DNA of 64,000 nucleotides from G963667675 sp964291545 (GTDB taxonomy: Bacteria > Chloroflexota > Dehalococcoidia > Lucifugimonadales > UBA3495), in assembly GCA_964291545.2 (NCBI GenBank), contig OZ219861.1, forward strand, positions 620,001-684,000, given 5' to 3'. The position numbers and the translations under genes were made by a program. Under the pieces are notes generated by a model, which was given only the letters and a program-made list of their open reading frames with translations, did no database searches and was not told the origin of the DNA. The stretch's first letter is position 1. Every line of letters starts with the position of its first letter. Shown here piece after piece: positions 8,788-18,852 of this stretch.

Positions 8788-11700
8788 TCATTGACCCTTT
8801 GCATCCGCCCGGGCCGGAGCCAGCGTTTGATCAGCTGCGACCGCTGCGTCCAGTTTTGCCTCAGGAAGATCCTCAAGCTCCACCTCTTGCCCGGGTTCCA
8901 AGTAGAGGAATATCACTTGCTTGACTGGCTTGCCGGTGGCCTCGCCAATGGCGTAGGCGTAGGCACCTCCCTGCAATCGGTATCGGGCTACCGCATCCTG
9001 GACATCCTCCTGTGACACAGCATCGGTCTTGTAGTCCACCACTACAAGGCCGTCCTCCTCTTCGAACAGCAAGTCAATGAACCCGTGTAGAGAACCCACG
9101 CCAACCGGTGTAGCGACGGACACCTCCCTCCAGATACGCCCAGAGGCAATGGCCCTGCGGACGGTCTCACTTTCCAAGGCGACGCGGACTAGCCGTACCA
9201 CGTCTCGCTGTCGGCCCGGAACGCCCTCGGCCACGGCCTGAGCCCGCGCCCGGTCTTCAAGCCCATCGCCACTAGCGAGGTCGATTGACTGGAGCACCGC
9301 ATGGACGGCGCGCCCGACGGAGGTCCCGGCCCGGCCCCGGCGCCAGGGTTCGGGGCTCTCCTGCTCAGGTTTTTCATCCCCACCAAGGCTGTGCAGTGAG
9401 GTGGCAGCGATGAATGAGGGACGGGACATGACCTCCCAAAGTTCCTCCCGCTGTTGTAGCCAAACGTCACGTGCTTCGATGGAGTGTTCGGCGGGAACCG
9501 CCGCGGACTGCAGGTCGTCGGCCTCCTCTGGGTCTGTGTCCGGGGCCGCAGACGGCAGCGAGAGGACTACCGGCTCCCAAAGGTGTGGCGAGTCGGCTAG
9601 GTGTCCGGAGATGGAGGCGGCAGGAGTGTTGTCACCGCGGGTGCCCGCCGGACGCCGAAGGCTAAGAACCAGGTGGTCCCGAGCCCGCGTGGTCGCCACG
9701 TACATCAGGCGCACTTCCTCTGCGTCAGACATCTTGTCCTCAATTTCTTTCAAATCATCGTACCCGGAGGTGCTGAAGCGGTTGTCTGCGGGTCCAACGC
9801 CTACCTCCACGCGGCTACTCTGACGATTGAACAGCGCGGTCTGGCCACGGCGGTTCCGCTGGGAATTGATGCCCGTCAGGACCACTACTGGGAATTCCAG
9901 TCCTTTGGCGGCATGGATAGTCATCACTCGCACTGACCTTTCGTCCGACTCTGGAACTGGGGATTCGGTGATCCGGGCCCCCTCGGCCACCTGATCTTCT
10001 ACCCACTGCAAGAAGGCGCGTAGGGAACTGCCCCCTGCTGAGGCAAATTGCCATGCCAGTTCCACTATGAAGCGGTAGCGGCGCCACTGCTCTCTCATCC
10101 TGGGGTGACCGGCCGATACCTCCATCAATTCCCGCTCTCGAACGAACCTGTCAATCAGATAGGCGACCGATCCCCACAGCCGGTCGTCATGGAAACGGCG
10201 GAGCACATTCAGGGCCTCGACTACCGGCTCATGTCCAGCCGTGGTCGCTTCGACCAGGCAGTTGAAGCGGCCCCCGGCCTCGTGGTGGCGATAGAGATCA
10301 ACGTCGCTGCAACCGAAAGCAGACGACCGCAACGCCGCCACCGTGGACACTTGGTTCGCTGGGTCGTCTATTGCCTTGAGGCAGTTGAGCAGATCGCGGA
10401 CTTCTTGGGTCTCAAAGATCAGGGAGGCGCTTTCCAAACGGTATGGGACATTACGGGCTTCTAGTTCCCGTTCAAGGGAGGGCAATGCGGTACGAGCCGG
10501 CATCAGAACGCAGATATCAGAGTAGGTAGCGGGCCGGTAAGTCTCGCGACCTTGAGCCATGGTGGCATCCTGGTCCAGCGTTTGCCACCCATCGGAGACG
10601 ATTTGTTGCAACAGGGCGCCTATGTCCTCGGCCTCCTGCCTCCGGATGTTATCCATTTGGCCATCGACCACCTCGTCTGCCAGTGCCCAAACCCTGGGCC
10701 CTAAGGGGTGGTCTGTATCAGCTTGCCAACGAGGGGACATCGATTCGTAGCGGGCCTGAACGTAGGCAGCATCGCCGTTTGCGCCCACGCCGTTCATCCA
10801 ATGTTGGAAAAGGTGATTGACCCAGTCGGTGATTGGGCGTTGAGACCGGAAGTTCTGCACCAAGCTCACTTTCCGGCCCTCTGCTTGCTCCATCCGCTGT
10901 TGCAAGTGGCGCATCTGCTCTACGTCGGCCCGCCGGAACCGGTAGATGGACTGCTTGGGATCGCCCACCACGAATAGCTTGCCCTTCTCTGGATTTAGGC
11001 TCTCCCAACCTACGGTGCGCTCGGTTGACTGCGTTCCCTCCGGAGCATCTTCCGCCAGGAACATGGCGATTTCGGCCTGGATGGGATCGGTGTCCTGGGA
11101 CTCATCAATCAACAGGTGTGAAAAACGACGCCTGAAGTGATCGCGTACATCGGGACGGTCTCGGAGCAGGTCCCGTGCCCAAACCAGGAGGTCGTGAAAC
11201 TCGGCACGGCCCTCGGCCTTGCGCTGTTCTGAATAAGCCAGGGCGAATTCCCGCAACTCGTCGAGTACCTGATACAAGGTGAAGCGGCGGCAGGCCCCGA
11301 TTTCCTCCCTGACGATGCCGTCCAGTTCGGCGAGTAACTCTTTCAAAGCCTTACAAGCATTAACGCCGGTCTCCGGGTCGATATCCCAATCGGCCTGTCG
11401 TCCTCTGGAACATTTCAGCGGCAACAATCGTAGCAGCAGCCGGCAGGAATCAAGAGAACCCGGCTCCGCTTCAGCCAGACGCCGCAGTCCACCCTGCCGG
11501 CCATCGACATGGTCAAATAATCGATCTTCGGCGCCAAGACGGGAGAACTCCCGCAGACGCAACACCTCCGACCAACGGGCCACTAGGGTCGCCGCTGCGG
11601 TGGCGTCAGGCGGAGGTACTGATACGAAGCCCGACTCCCTTAGGTCCGTGTAATTTTCATGAAAGGCCAGCGCTACCTCCTTGAGTTGCCCTAGGCTCAG

Positions 11701-12240
11701 ACCGAGGGTGAGGGCCTGGGCCAAGTGGGGGGCAAGTGAAGAATTTTCTTCCAGGGCGGAGTCCAGCCATACGTTCCAGACATCATTGAATTTCATGCCT
11801 GCGGCTATTTCGTCGTTGGTTTCAAACCCTGGCGGAAGGCCCGCCTCCAGGGGACGTTCATTGAGCAGCGCGCCGGCGAAGGAGTGAAGCGTGCGAATGG
11901 TGGCTTGGTCCAAATCGGTGATACCTCGGAGGCAGCGATCGCGACAAATAGCGTCCTTCGATCTCTCGGCCTCCTCCTCCAACTTCTCCCTGATGCGGTG
12001 GCGAAGCTCCGCGGCAGCGGCCTCAGTGAAAGTGATGGCGGCGATTTGATCCAGAGTGGTCCGGCCCTCCGCCACCAGGTTTACCGCACGCGTCACCAGA
12101 CTTTGGGTCTTCCCGGTTCCGGCGCTGGCCTCGACGAACAGAGTCTGGTCCAACTCTTTTTCTATGACTTCCCGGGCATCCTGGTCGCTTGGACTGAACT
12201 GCCCCCCGTTAGGTGCGCCGCTAGAGGGTTGCTCGGCCAT
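8788..12240 (-). CDS. addA: AddA-like UvrD-family helicase with C-terminal nuclease
   Basis: This 1,150-residue protein has all superfamily 1A helicase motifs in order: LFVEASAGTGKTQSL (Walker A), AAITFTEAAAAELRHRI, LLIDESQDTDPIQ (Walker B), FVVGDPKQSIYRFRRA, LVQNFRSQ and VMTIHAAKGLEFPVVVL. The C-terminus carries a RecB-type nuclease: LHGFIDLLFEEE and VVVDYKTD, with the Asp and Lys of the active site. AddA and AddB together resect double-strand breaks for RecA loading and degrade linear foreign DNA. The start codon lies one base after the stop of the upstream addB-like gene (TAAGATG), so translation is probably coupled. It could be the genome's main resection enzyme or a defence-linked copy. 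Confidence 0.85.
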   Translation of the reverse strand: MAEQPSSGAPNGGQFSPSDQDAREVIEKELDQTLFVEASAGTGKTQSLVTRAVNLVAEGRTTLDQIAAITFTEAAAAELRHRIREKLEEEAERSKDAICRDRCLRGITDLDQATIRTLHSFAGALLNERPLEAGLPPGFETNDEIAAGMKFNDVWNVWLDSALEENSSLAPHLAQALTLGLSLGQLKEVALAFHENYTDLRESGFVSVPPPDATAAATLVARWSEVLRLREFSRLGAEDRLFDHVDGRQGGLRRLAEAEPGSLDSCRLLLRLLPLKCSRGRQADWDIDPETGVNACKALKELLAELDGIVREEIGACRRFTLYQVLDELREFALAYSEQRKAEGRAEFHDLLVWARDLLRDRPDVRDHFRRRFSHLLIDESQDTDPIQAEIAMFLAEDAPEGTQSTERTVGWESLNPEKGKLFVVGDPKQSIYRFRRADVEQMRHLQQRMEQAEGRKVSLVQNFRSQRPITDWVNHLFQHWMNGVGANGDAAYVQARYESMSPRWQADTDHPLGPRVWALADEVVDGQMDNIRRQEAEDIGALLQQIVSDGWQTLDQDATMAQGRETYRPATYSDICVLMPARTALPSLERELEARNVPYRLESASLIFETQEVRDLLNCLKAIDDPANQVSTVAALRSSAFGCSDVDLYRHHEAGGRFNCLVEATTAGHEPVVEALNVLRRFHDDRLWGSVAYLIDRFVRERELMEVSAGHPRMREQWRRYRFIVELAWQFASAGGSSLRAFLQWVEDQVAEGARITESPVPESDERSVRVMTIHAAKGLEFPVVVLTGINSQRNRRGQTALFNRQSSRVEVGVGPADNRFSTSGYDDLKEIEDKMSDAEEVRLMYVATTRARDHLVLSLRRPAGTRGDNTPAASISGHLADSPHLWEPVVLSLPSAAPDTDPEEADDLQSAAVPAEHSIEARDVWLQQREELWEVMSRPSFIAATSLHSLGGDEKPEQESPEPWRRGRAGTSVGRAVHAVLQSIDLASGDGLEDRARAQAVAEGVPGRQRDVVRLVRVALESETVRRAIASGRIWREVSVATPVGVGSLHGFIDLLFEEEDGLVVVDYKTDAVSQEDVQDAVARYRLQGGAYAYAIGEATGKPVKQVIFLYLEPGQEVELEDLPEAKLDAAVAADQTLAPARADAKGQ

Positions 12241-12241
12241 C

Positions 12242-15200
12242 TTACCGTCCTCCCTCTTCGGCGTCCGTCAAGTCGCCGGCCAACTTCCGGTAGGCTGTCA
12301 GTAGCGGGTCAGTCTTCTTGCGCTCCCAAATGTCTACGCGGCGAGAAGGGCATACGGAGTCAAAATCGCAGAATTGGCAGTTGGCTGGCTTTCCTCTATC
12401 AGGAGAACCCGGGTTGGCTGGGAAAACACCACCGCGAATTCCGTCCACGGCGGCAGAAACCCCGTAACGAAACCGTCGTGCCGTCTCGGGATCTTCGATG
12501 TCGAAGTACTCACGGGGGTAAAACCGGAATTCTCCCTTGGTGGTGGTGAACCAATAGGCGGCACGCACGCGAGTAGCGCTAGGAACCAGAATTTTGGCGG
12601 CGAGGGAATAAACTCCCAACTGAAGTCGTTTGCCCTGATCTATAGGGTCGTCATTCAGCCTCCTGTAGGAATAGTTGCTGCCGGTCTTATAGTCGATAAC
12701 GAGAGCTGACGCCTCGTCGGGGCTGATGTCCAGCCGGTCAATAACTCCCCGGAAATGCAGCCCCGTGGCACCGTCGCTCACCTCAGGGGTGTCGCCGCCC
12801 AATCCAAACCTCACCTCTGGCATCGATCGGCCGGTATTCTGGCCAGCGCGTAGCCGGCTGTCCTCTTCCAAGAACGTGGTCAGATCGTCCCTTATATCCT
12901 GCTTGACCAGATTCCAGAGCAAGGGCTTACCCGTCACTCCTCTGGCCTCGGCTTCCGCAAAAGTGACCTCGGCGATTTCCATCAACTTGAGGTGGTCCTC
13001 GTCACGCCAGGGCAGGCTGGGGTCCGCAGTTGCTCCGTCGGCTTGGGTCTCGGTCACAAACCGCTCCAAGATGGCGTGAATGAGGCTACCACGCTCCATG
13101 GGACTGATGGCGACGATCTCGTCCGGGTTTTCCAGGGCACTGAGGCGCAGGACGTTACCTAGGAAGTAACGGTAGGGGCAGCTAGCCCAAGTCTCCAGGC
13201 TTGTTGGCGATACTGACGAACCCTCGAACACGCCTCCGAATCCGCCGCCTGCGGCCAGTTGCGACAGGTTGCCGTCGAACTCAGTCAGGCGGTGCAGGTA
13301 TCGGCTTCGGCCTTGACGGTTGGACCTCCTCAGTATTCCCTGCTGCGCCAGTGGATGCTTGCCCAGCCTTTGGCCTGCACCGCGCCATTGGAGCAGGCGG
13401 CTAAGGTCATAATCATGTACGTCGGCCAAGGCCTGGTCGGGAATGGTCGTCAGAGCATGTTCCGCGGACAGGTCCCGAGACAGCCAGGGTCTCCCGTTCA
13501 ATTCTGCAAGGCCGCTGGTGTGGACCGTGGCCCCCTCCAAGGCTGAAGCTTGTTCCAAGAACCACCTGGAGGGATGGGCCTGTCGCTGGGATGCCGCATC
13601 GGATACAGGGTATGAGAGATACCGCCTAGGAGCCGAAGACACTGCCGACAGGTAATCGTAGCGTTCAGCAGCGACATGCCGCTCGGGGTGGGGCGGTCCG
13701 CCAGCCGCCTGCCAATGGTGTTCCGGGAGCAGCGGGTCGGGAGCAGGAGGTGGGGGGGTGCATCCCTCGATCATACCCACCAGCCACACAACGTCGAAGC
13801 TCATTCCGGCCGCGGCAGAGAAGGGCGCCACGAAGACTCCTTGGCCCGTCACTCCCAGGTGTCCCACTGCTGCTCTCATTGAGTCGGCGACGGTCTGCGT
13901 GAACTCTTCAAGGGTGGTCGATGGACGAATCCGGTCAGCGCCCCTCAATTCCTCCATAGCTCGACCGATCCGGTCTCGTGCGGTGACCTCTACTTCGGGG
14001 ATGTTGGGGGAAAGATACATGTCAAGAAGGCGGCTCGCCCAGTCGCAATACACCGTCCATTGGCTGCCCGCGGCCGGTGGCGTAACGTCTTCCGCAAGCC
14101 TCTCGATGAATTCCAAAACGCTCTCGGATGCAGCAGCCTCTTCCCTCATGCGGTCGGCACGAGCCTCGGTTATCTCTTCAGCGGCCTCCCGCCGGTTGGC
14201 ATCCTCAGCCAGTTGCTTAGCATGGTGGCCCAGACGGTCTTTCCACTGATCCACGCCGCCCACGATACCCGCCTGCCGGGTGATGGTCTCCCAACGGCTC
14301 GGGTTGAAATGAGCCCGGATCTCCCTCGGAGGTTGTACAGGACAGCCGGTGAGCCACGCCATAACTCCAGCCCTGGAGAAGTCGCCTCCGGCGATTTCCA
14401 ACAGGCCGGCCAGTGTTCGGCCCACTGCAGTATCCGCTAACGAGTCCCGGCTGGGCCCGGCCAGAGGCAGGCCAGCCAATCGCAATTCGTCCCGAACCAA
14501 AATGCCGTAGGGGTTTTCCATCCGGTATAGGATCGCCATCCGATGAAAGGGAGTCTCCCGCTCGCCGGCCTCCTTCACCACTTGCCTGATCACCCAGCGC
14601 AGTTCCTGGTGGGTATCGGGAGCTACGTGCAGATGCACCTCGCCTGGATGCAGCGGCAGTTCGGCTGTGGATTCATCAGCCATTTGGGGTTCACCCAACG
14701 GCGCGGTCAGAGCGGCTGTCATTGCCCGCACAGGTCCATCGGCGTTGGCGTCGCCGGTGTACCCGAGGATCACCGCGCAGGAATCCCTTTGCGCTAAAGC
14801 TTCCACTAAACTGTTCTCGGCTGGAGCTAAACTGCGGGGTAGATAGAAGATAATCTGTCCCAGATCAGGCAGGCCTGGGGCGGCGCTCCGGTGCACGGCA
14901 TCCGTCGCCGCTGCCGTAAGGTCTTCGACGTCATACCATTCGCTGCTGACAGTGTTGCGGAATTTCCGGTATAGCGATGCCACTTCGCCAAGAATGTCTC
15001 TCTGAGTCTCTAGGGCGGCCAATATCCCATCGTCTAAGCCCCGCAACTCCCTGAATGAGGAGCGAATCCTAGCCTGGGTGCTGGAGTGGTCGCGGAACTG
15101 GGTCAGGAGGCCGGGAGTATCCGCCAGAATCTGCCGTAAGTAGATGCTTGCCAGGATGGACGTAAGAGGGCGGCGACCTCCCAGGTTTGCCGCGCCTAGA

Positions 15201-15442
15201 AGTTCGGCCAACACTGGCATCTCGATGAATTTGACATTGGCGAATCCCTCCCTCCCCAGTTCCTGACGTAGATTGAGGCTGGCATAGCGGGAAGGCGCTA
15301 CTACCGTCACGGGGGCCATGGGGCCGCTGCGTTTGGCTAGACGGACCAATTCCCGCAACACAGCACGCAGCGTCGAAGATAGTCGACCGACTACGAGATG
15401 GCCGGATTTGGGACATCTTCCAGTATCAAGGGTGTTGTTCAT
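12242..15442 (-). CDS. addB: AddB-like nuclease subunit with iron-sulfur cysteines
   Basis: At 1,066 residues the size fits AddB. The C-terminal nuclease reads GVIDRLDI and ALVIDYKTGSNYSY, with the catalytic Asp and Lys. Four cysteines typical of the AddB/Dna2 4Fe-4S clasp are present: one in ASCPYRYFLGN before the nuclease and three in CQFCDFDSVC after it. The N-terminal region begins GHLVVGRLSSTLRAVL and shows no GxxGxGKT Walker A, so this subunit probably has no ATPase activity, as in several AddB relatives. It is the first gene of the two-gene leftward operon with the AddA-like helicase. A perfect 14-base palindrome lies 4 bases upstream of its start. Confidence 0.8.
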   Translation of the reverse strand: MNNTLDTGRCPKSGHLVVGRLSSTLRAVLRELVRLAKRSGPMAPVTVVAPSRYASLNLRQELGREGFANVKFIEMPVLAELLGAANLGGRRPLTSILASIYLRQILADTPGLLTQFRDHSSTQARIRSSFRELRGLDDGILAALETQRDILGEVASLYRKFRNTVSSEWYDVEDLTAAATDAVHRSAAPGLPDLGQIIFYLPRSLAPAENSLVEALAQRDSCAVILGYTGDANADGPVRAMTAALTAPLGEPQMADESTAELPLHPGEVHLHVAPDTHQELRWVIRQVVKEAGERETPFHRMAILYRMENPYGILVRDELRLAGLPLAGPSRDSLADTAVGRTLAGLLEIAGGDFSRAGVMAWLTGCPVQPPREIRAHFNPSRWETITRQAGIVGGVDQWKDRLGHHAKQLAEDANRREAAEEITEARADRMREEAAASESVLEFIERLAEDVTPPAAGSQWTVYCDWASRLLDMYLSPNIPEVEVTARDRIGRAMEELRGADRIRPSTTLEEFTQTVADSMRAAVGHLGVTGQGVFVAPFSAAAGMSFDVVWLVGMIEGCTPPPPAPDPLLPEHHWQAAGGPPHPERHVAAERYDYLSAVSSAPRRYLSYPVSDAASQRQAHPSRWFLEQASALEGATVHTSGLAELNGRPWLSRDLSAEHALTTIPDQALADVHDYDLSRLLQWRGAGQRLGKHPLAQQGILRRSNRQGRSRYLHRLTEFDGNLSQLAAGGGFGGVFEGSSVSPTSLETWASCPYRYFLGNVLRLSALENPDEIVAISPMERGSLIHAILERFVTETQADGATADPSLPWRDEDHLKLMEIAEVTFAEAEARGVTGKPLLWNLVKQDIRDDLTTFLEEDSRLRAGQNTGRSMPEVRFGLGGDTPEVSDGATGLHFRGVIDRLDISPDEASALVIDYKTGSNYSYRRLNDDPIDQGKRLQLGVYSLAAKILVPSATRVRAAYWFTTTKGEFRFYPREYFDIEDPETARRFRYGVSAAVDGIRGGVFPANPGSPDRGKPANCQFCDFDSVCPSRRVDIWERKKTDPLLTAYRKLAGDLTDAEEGGR

Positions 15443-15446
15443 GCCG

Positions 15447-15460
15447 GCATGATATCATGC
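15447..15460. promoter_or_regulatory. Perfect 14-bp palindrome upstream of addB-like gene
   Basis: GCATGATATCATGC is a perfect inverted repeat, extended by two further pairs (CC outside left, GG outside right) after one mismatch. It lies directly before the ATG of the leftward addB-like gene. A dimeric repressor site is possible; the sequence does not match a regulator I can name. Confidence 0.35.
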
Positions 15461-15832
15461 GGGACTAACATATCAGGTGATACAAATTCCGGGGCAGGTC
15501 AGTTGTAGCCAATCAAATCAAGACTGGCGATTCAAACGATCTACCCAGCGATGGAAACACCATGTTTTGCCTGGAATCCCCGCTTTGACGATATGTCTAC
15601 GGTCAGCCGTTACTCTTGAGGACGGAACCGAACCTACGGAAGGCGGCGCTAGCCATATTGAACCACCTTGTCGACGCTGGGTCGGCGGCGGCGTACAGGA
15701 TGCGCGACGACTTTGTAACGCCATTGTCCTCTAGCCGAGGCATCCTTTGAGTCACCCAACAGCTACGACGCTTTCCATCGGACTAACCTTCAACGAACCA
15801 CCTCGGGTACAAAGTAGATAAAGGAGCCGTGT
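15461..15832. other. Divergent intergenic region between addB-like and DUF6361 genes
   Basis: About 370 bases hold no convincing gene. The region must contain promoters for the leftward AddB/AddA pair and for the rightward three-gene set. AAAGGAG six bases before 15833 is the ribosome binding site of the next gene. Confidence 0.45.
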
Positions 15833-17038
15833 ATGCCCCCTTCCGTTCTCGCGTGGCTTGATTACTCCGAGGCGGACCAACGTCGCGCTCGGGACATCGT
15901 TGCGATGTTCTCCCAGGCCGAGAGCCGCGACGAGTTAGGACTCGGCCAGATTCGCGATGCGCTCAGCGACACCCTGTTCCCGGGAACTTCAGTACTGTTG
16001 ACCCGTGCACGATATCTGCTGTTCGTACCCTGGCTTTATCGTGAAGGCGCCGGTCGAGGACGCCAAGGCTCGCGGCTCTCGTCGTGGGTGGATACGCAGG
16101 AGCGGCTTCTTATTGGTGCGCTCCGCAAAGGGGGAGATTCAGCAGGGCTGATTGGCGGCGTCGTAGGCGAGCGGGTCCAAAACCTGCCCTCCACCATATA
16201 TTGGAACAGCCTCCGTCGCTTCGGGATCTTGAAGCACGATGGGACTCCTGCGCAGATCGCTGGTGTGCGTCAAGTACCGCAACCGCTGGATGACGCGACC
16301 GAGTTCGTCGAACGTTCTGATGCAGTCTGGGACCCGTCAATGCCAGGGCCGCCGAAGCACTTCTTCGCGCTCACCAGTTGTGATTTCGCCCTCACGCGCG
16401 ACGAAGCAGCCTGGCTTTCCGAACGCATCAGTCAAGCCTCGCCCGACACCCTGCTCGAATTCTTGATCGGGAAAGGTAGCCGACGCGATGAAGTCGCCCA
16501 GTTCGCTTGGGACGATAATGAGGTCAGAGCGGCCACTGGACGGGTCCACGATGCTGTCAACGAGGCTCGGCGGTTCGCGGTCGCGATGCACGGGGCCGCA
16601 CTGCTCTACAACGCGCTCCTCGCCGAGCGTGCCGAGAAACTTGGTCTTTCTCAGTACGAGGGACGACGGGACCATTACGCCGGTTTACTTGATCGGTGGC
16701 GTGACGAAGTCGAAGAACACGGCCTGAGAGATTGGAATCTGGACCAGCTGTGGGCTCTGGTTGCACGGCAAGGAAAACCGGTCTCACCGCTTACGCGTGC
16801 GTTTGTGGCCCAATGGATCAGCCTGGTATGCGGTTCGAGCTTACAGGATTTGCAAGACGATCAAACAGCCCAAAAATTGATTCGGGAGCGGGAAATCCGT
16901 CAGAAACGCGGTCAGGCGCGGCTTACCAATGACAGGCTGATGCTCCAGTGGGGGGGAGCGTCCGGGTCTGGCCGTCTCAATTTCCGTTGGCCGGTAGTAG
17001 CCCGCCTCTTGAATGACATCGCGGACGGTAGGAAATAG
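15833..17038 (+). CDS. DUF6361 protein, first gene of Azaca-like trio
   Basis: The 401-residue protein begins with VLAWLDYSEADQRRARDIV and ELGLGQIRDALSDTLFPGTS, then TRARYLLFVPWLY, the hallmark blocks of DUF6361. No catalytic motif is recognised. The start is an ATG with AAAGGAG six bases upstream. It is followed after 5 bases by a phospholipase-D-like gene and then by a helicase overlapping that gene by 4 bases. A DUF6361 / PLD / helicase set is what I recall for the Azaca anti-phage system (zacA, zacB, zacC); the assignment is from memory of domain content, not from a search. Confidence 0.7.
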   Translation: MPPSVLAWLDYSEADQRRARDIVAMFSQAESRDELGLGQIRDALSDTLFPGTSVLLTRARYLLFVPWLYREGAGRGRQGSRLSSWVDTQERLLIGALRKGGDSAGLIGGVVGERVQNLPSTIYWNSLRRFGILKHDGTPAQIAGVRQVPQPLDDATEFVERSDAVWDPSMPGPPKHFFALTSCDFALTRDEAAWLSERISQASPDTLLEFLIGKGSRRDEVAQFAWDDNEVRAATGRVHDAVNEARRFAVAMHGAALLYNALLAERAEKLGLSQYEGRRDHYAGLLDRWRDEVEEHGLRDWNLDQLWALVARQGKPVSPLTRAFVAQWISLVCGSSLQDLQDDQTAQKLIREREIRQKRGQARLTNDRLMLQWGGASGSGRLNFRWPVVARLLNDIADGRK

Positions 17039-17043
17039 AAGCT

Positions 17044-18852
17044 ATGCTCGCCCCTGACAATCGAGCACTACTGCTGGACGCGCTACGACCTCCCCCGGAC
17101 CACTCCCTCGATCGTGCCGTCGCCACGACGTTCACGCTGGATCTCGAGACGGCCCTGATGGTGCCCCTTGCCTTCGCAGGGTTTCGATTCGACGAGAATC
17201 CAGACCCGATCGAAATCATGGAGGCGTTGCGCCGGATGAGCGAGCGCATGGACATCTTTTGCCAGGCTGGCGCCATCAGTGCCGCCAGATGGCCGTCCGA
17301 TCTGGTGGCGTTGCTCGAGAAATCCATCCACGAGGTCACGCGACCCCGCCCATATCGCATCTTTCACCCGAAGGTCTGGGCGCTCCGACTCTTGGATCCA
17401 GCGGGGAAACCATCCTTCCGACTCGTAGTGCTTTCACGGAATCTCACTGCCTCACGTAGTTGGGATACGATCTTGTGGCTCGACGGGCAGCCGCAAGGAC
17501 GACGACCCAGTGCGAACAACACACCCCTCGGAAGGTTGATCGCCGCGCTGTCCGACTTCACTGTCAGGAGTCTGCCCCAAGAGCGTCGCGACGCGCTCGC
17601 GGAGTTGGGAGAAGACCTGCAACGGGTTCACTGGGAACTACCCGAAGGCGCTCGCGAAGTCCACTTTCATCCTATCGGGATAGCTGGTTCACGTTCCTTT
17701 CCAATAGAAGAACACTTCAGTGGGTATCGAAAGCTCGTGATCTCCCCGTTCGTCCGCGACCGCTTGGTCCGGCGCGTGCTCACGCCGAGGCCCGGTCAGA
17801 AGGCGGCTCTGATTTCTCGGGGTGAGGAGCTGGGAACACTCCAGGCGGACACGATAGAAGGCTTGGACATCTACGAGCTTGATCCTGCATCACAGCTCTC
17901 TGTAGATGAAGACGGGGAGGACGAGGGCCGAGCATTCCTCACCAATTTGCACGCGAAGGTCTTCGTCATTGAGCGCGCCGGGCTGGCGCATCTCTTCGTT
18001 GGCTCGGCCAACGCCACCGAGGGAGCGTTCGGTGGCAACGTCGAATTTCTCTGCGAAATCGTTGGCCAAGCCGGGAAGTTCGGCGTCGATGCGCTCGTGG
18101 GAGATGATGCACCTCTGCGTTCCATGCTGACGCCTTACGTTGCATCCGAGACGCCAGAGGTAGACGAAACCAATACAGTGGAACGGGTGCTTGAAGAGTT
18201 GCTCATTGACATTGCTGGGCAGGTAGGGCTCTGTACCACAGTCAACAAGCAACCTGACGGTTGGACTCCGCGCATAACGTCGGTTTCGGAGTTCCCACAA
18301 ATCCCCACGGGCACCAGCGTGACCATCGCTGCTCACAATCGTCCAGCTGAGACATACAAACTCCATCCTGGAGAGCCCGTCGAGATTCAAATGTCGCCGC
18401 GCGAGATTGCAGATATCACTCCGTTCCTTCAACTGACCGCAAGCCAGACGGCTGATGGGACAGTCATGGAACGCTCAACTGTAATCTGTTCGCAGCTCGA
18501 GGGTGAGCCGGATGACCGCTATCACGAAATCTTCGCAAGGCAGATCGACACACCCGAAAAATTCATGCGACTGTTGGCCCTCCTCATGGGTTTCGCTACT
18601 GGGAACGTCGTTGGGAGTAACGGCGGGATGGGTGGCTCGACTTGGAGTTGGTCGACGGGCACTGGACAAGGTGTCCTAGAGTTGCTGGCGCGTGCCCTAT
18701 CGGAGAACCCGCAGTCTATCGACCACCTGGCTACAATCGTGGAGCATCTGCGCGGCTCGTCCAGTGGAATGTCGGTACTCCCCCCCGGTTGGGATGACGT
18801 GTGGATCCCCGCCCTCGAAGCGCGGCGGGGCATGCTGGAGTCGGATTCATGA
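17044..18852 (+). CDS. Phospholipase-D-fold protein of Azaca-like trio
   Basis: This 602-residue protein has two PLD half-sites. The first is FHPKVWALRL followed by LVVLSRNLTASRSWD (His, Lys, Asn). The second is LHAKVFVIE followed by FVGSANATEGAFGGNVEF. Such HxK...N pairs form one active site for phosphodiester cleavage in the PLD nuclease superfamily, so DNA or RNA cleavage is the likely activity. The C-terminal 200 residues are not recognised. Five bases separate it from the DUF6361 gene and its TGA overlaps the helicase ATG (ATGA), which supports a single operon. PLD nucleases also occur in DISARM and Mokosh, but the DUF6361 partner favours the Azaca type. Confidence 0.75.
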   Translation: MLAPDNRALLLDALRPPPDHSLDRAVATTFTLDLETALMVPLAFAGFRFDENPDPIEIMEALRRMSERMDIFCQAGAISAARWPSDLVALLEKSIHEVTRPRPYRIFHPKVWALRLLDPAGKPSFRLVVLSRNLTASRSWDTILWLDGQPQGRRPSANNTPLGRLIAALSDFTVRSLPQERRDALAELGEDLQRVHWELPEGAREVHFHPIGIAGSRSFPIEEHFSGYRKLVISPFVRDRLVRRVLTPRPGQKAALISRGEELGTLQADTIEGLDIYELDPASQLSVDEDGEDEGRAFLTNLHAKVFVIERAGLAHLFVGSANATEGAFGGNVEFLCEIVGQAGKFGVDALVGDDAPLRSMLTPYVASETPEVDETNTVERVLEELLIDIAGQVGLCTTVNKQPDGWTPRITSVSEFPQIPTGTSVTIAAHNRPAETYKLHPGEPVEIQMSPREIADITPFLQLTASQTADGTVMERSTVICSQLEGEPDDRYHEIFARQIDTPEKFMRLLALLMGFATGNVVGSNGGMGGSTWSWSTGTGQGVLELLARALSENPQSIDHLATIVEHLRGSSSGMSVLPPGWDDVWIPALEARRGMLESDS

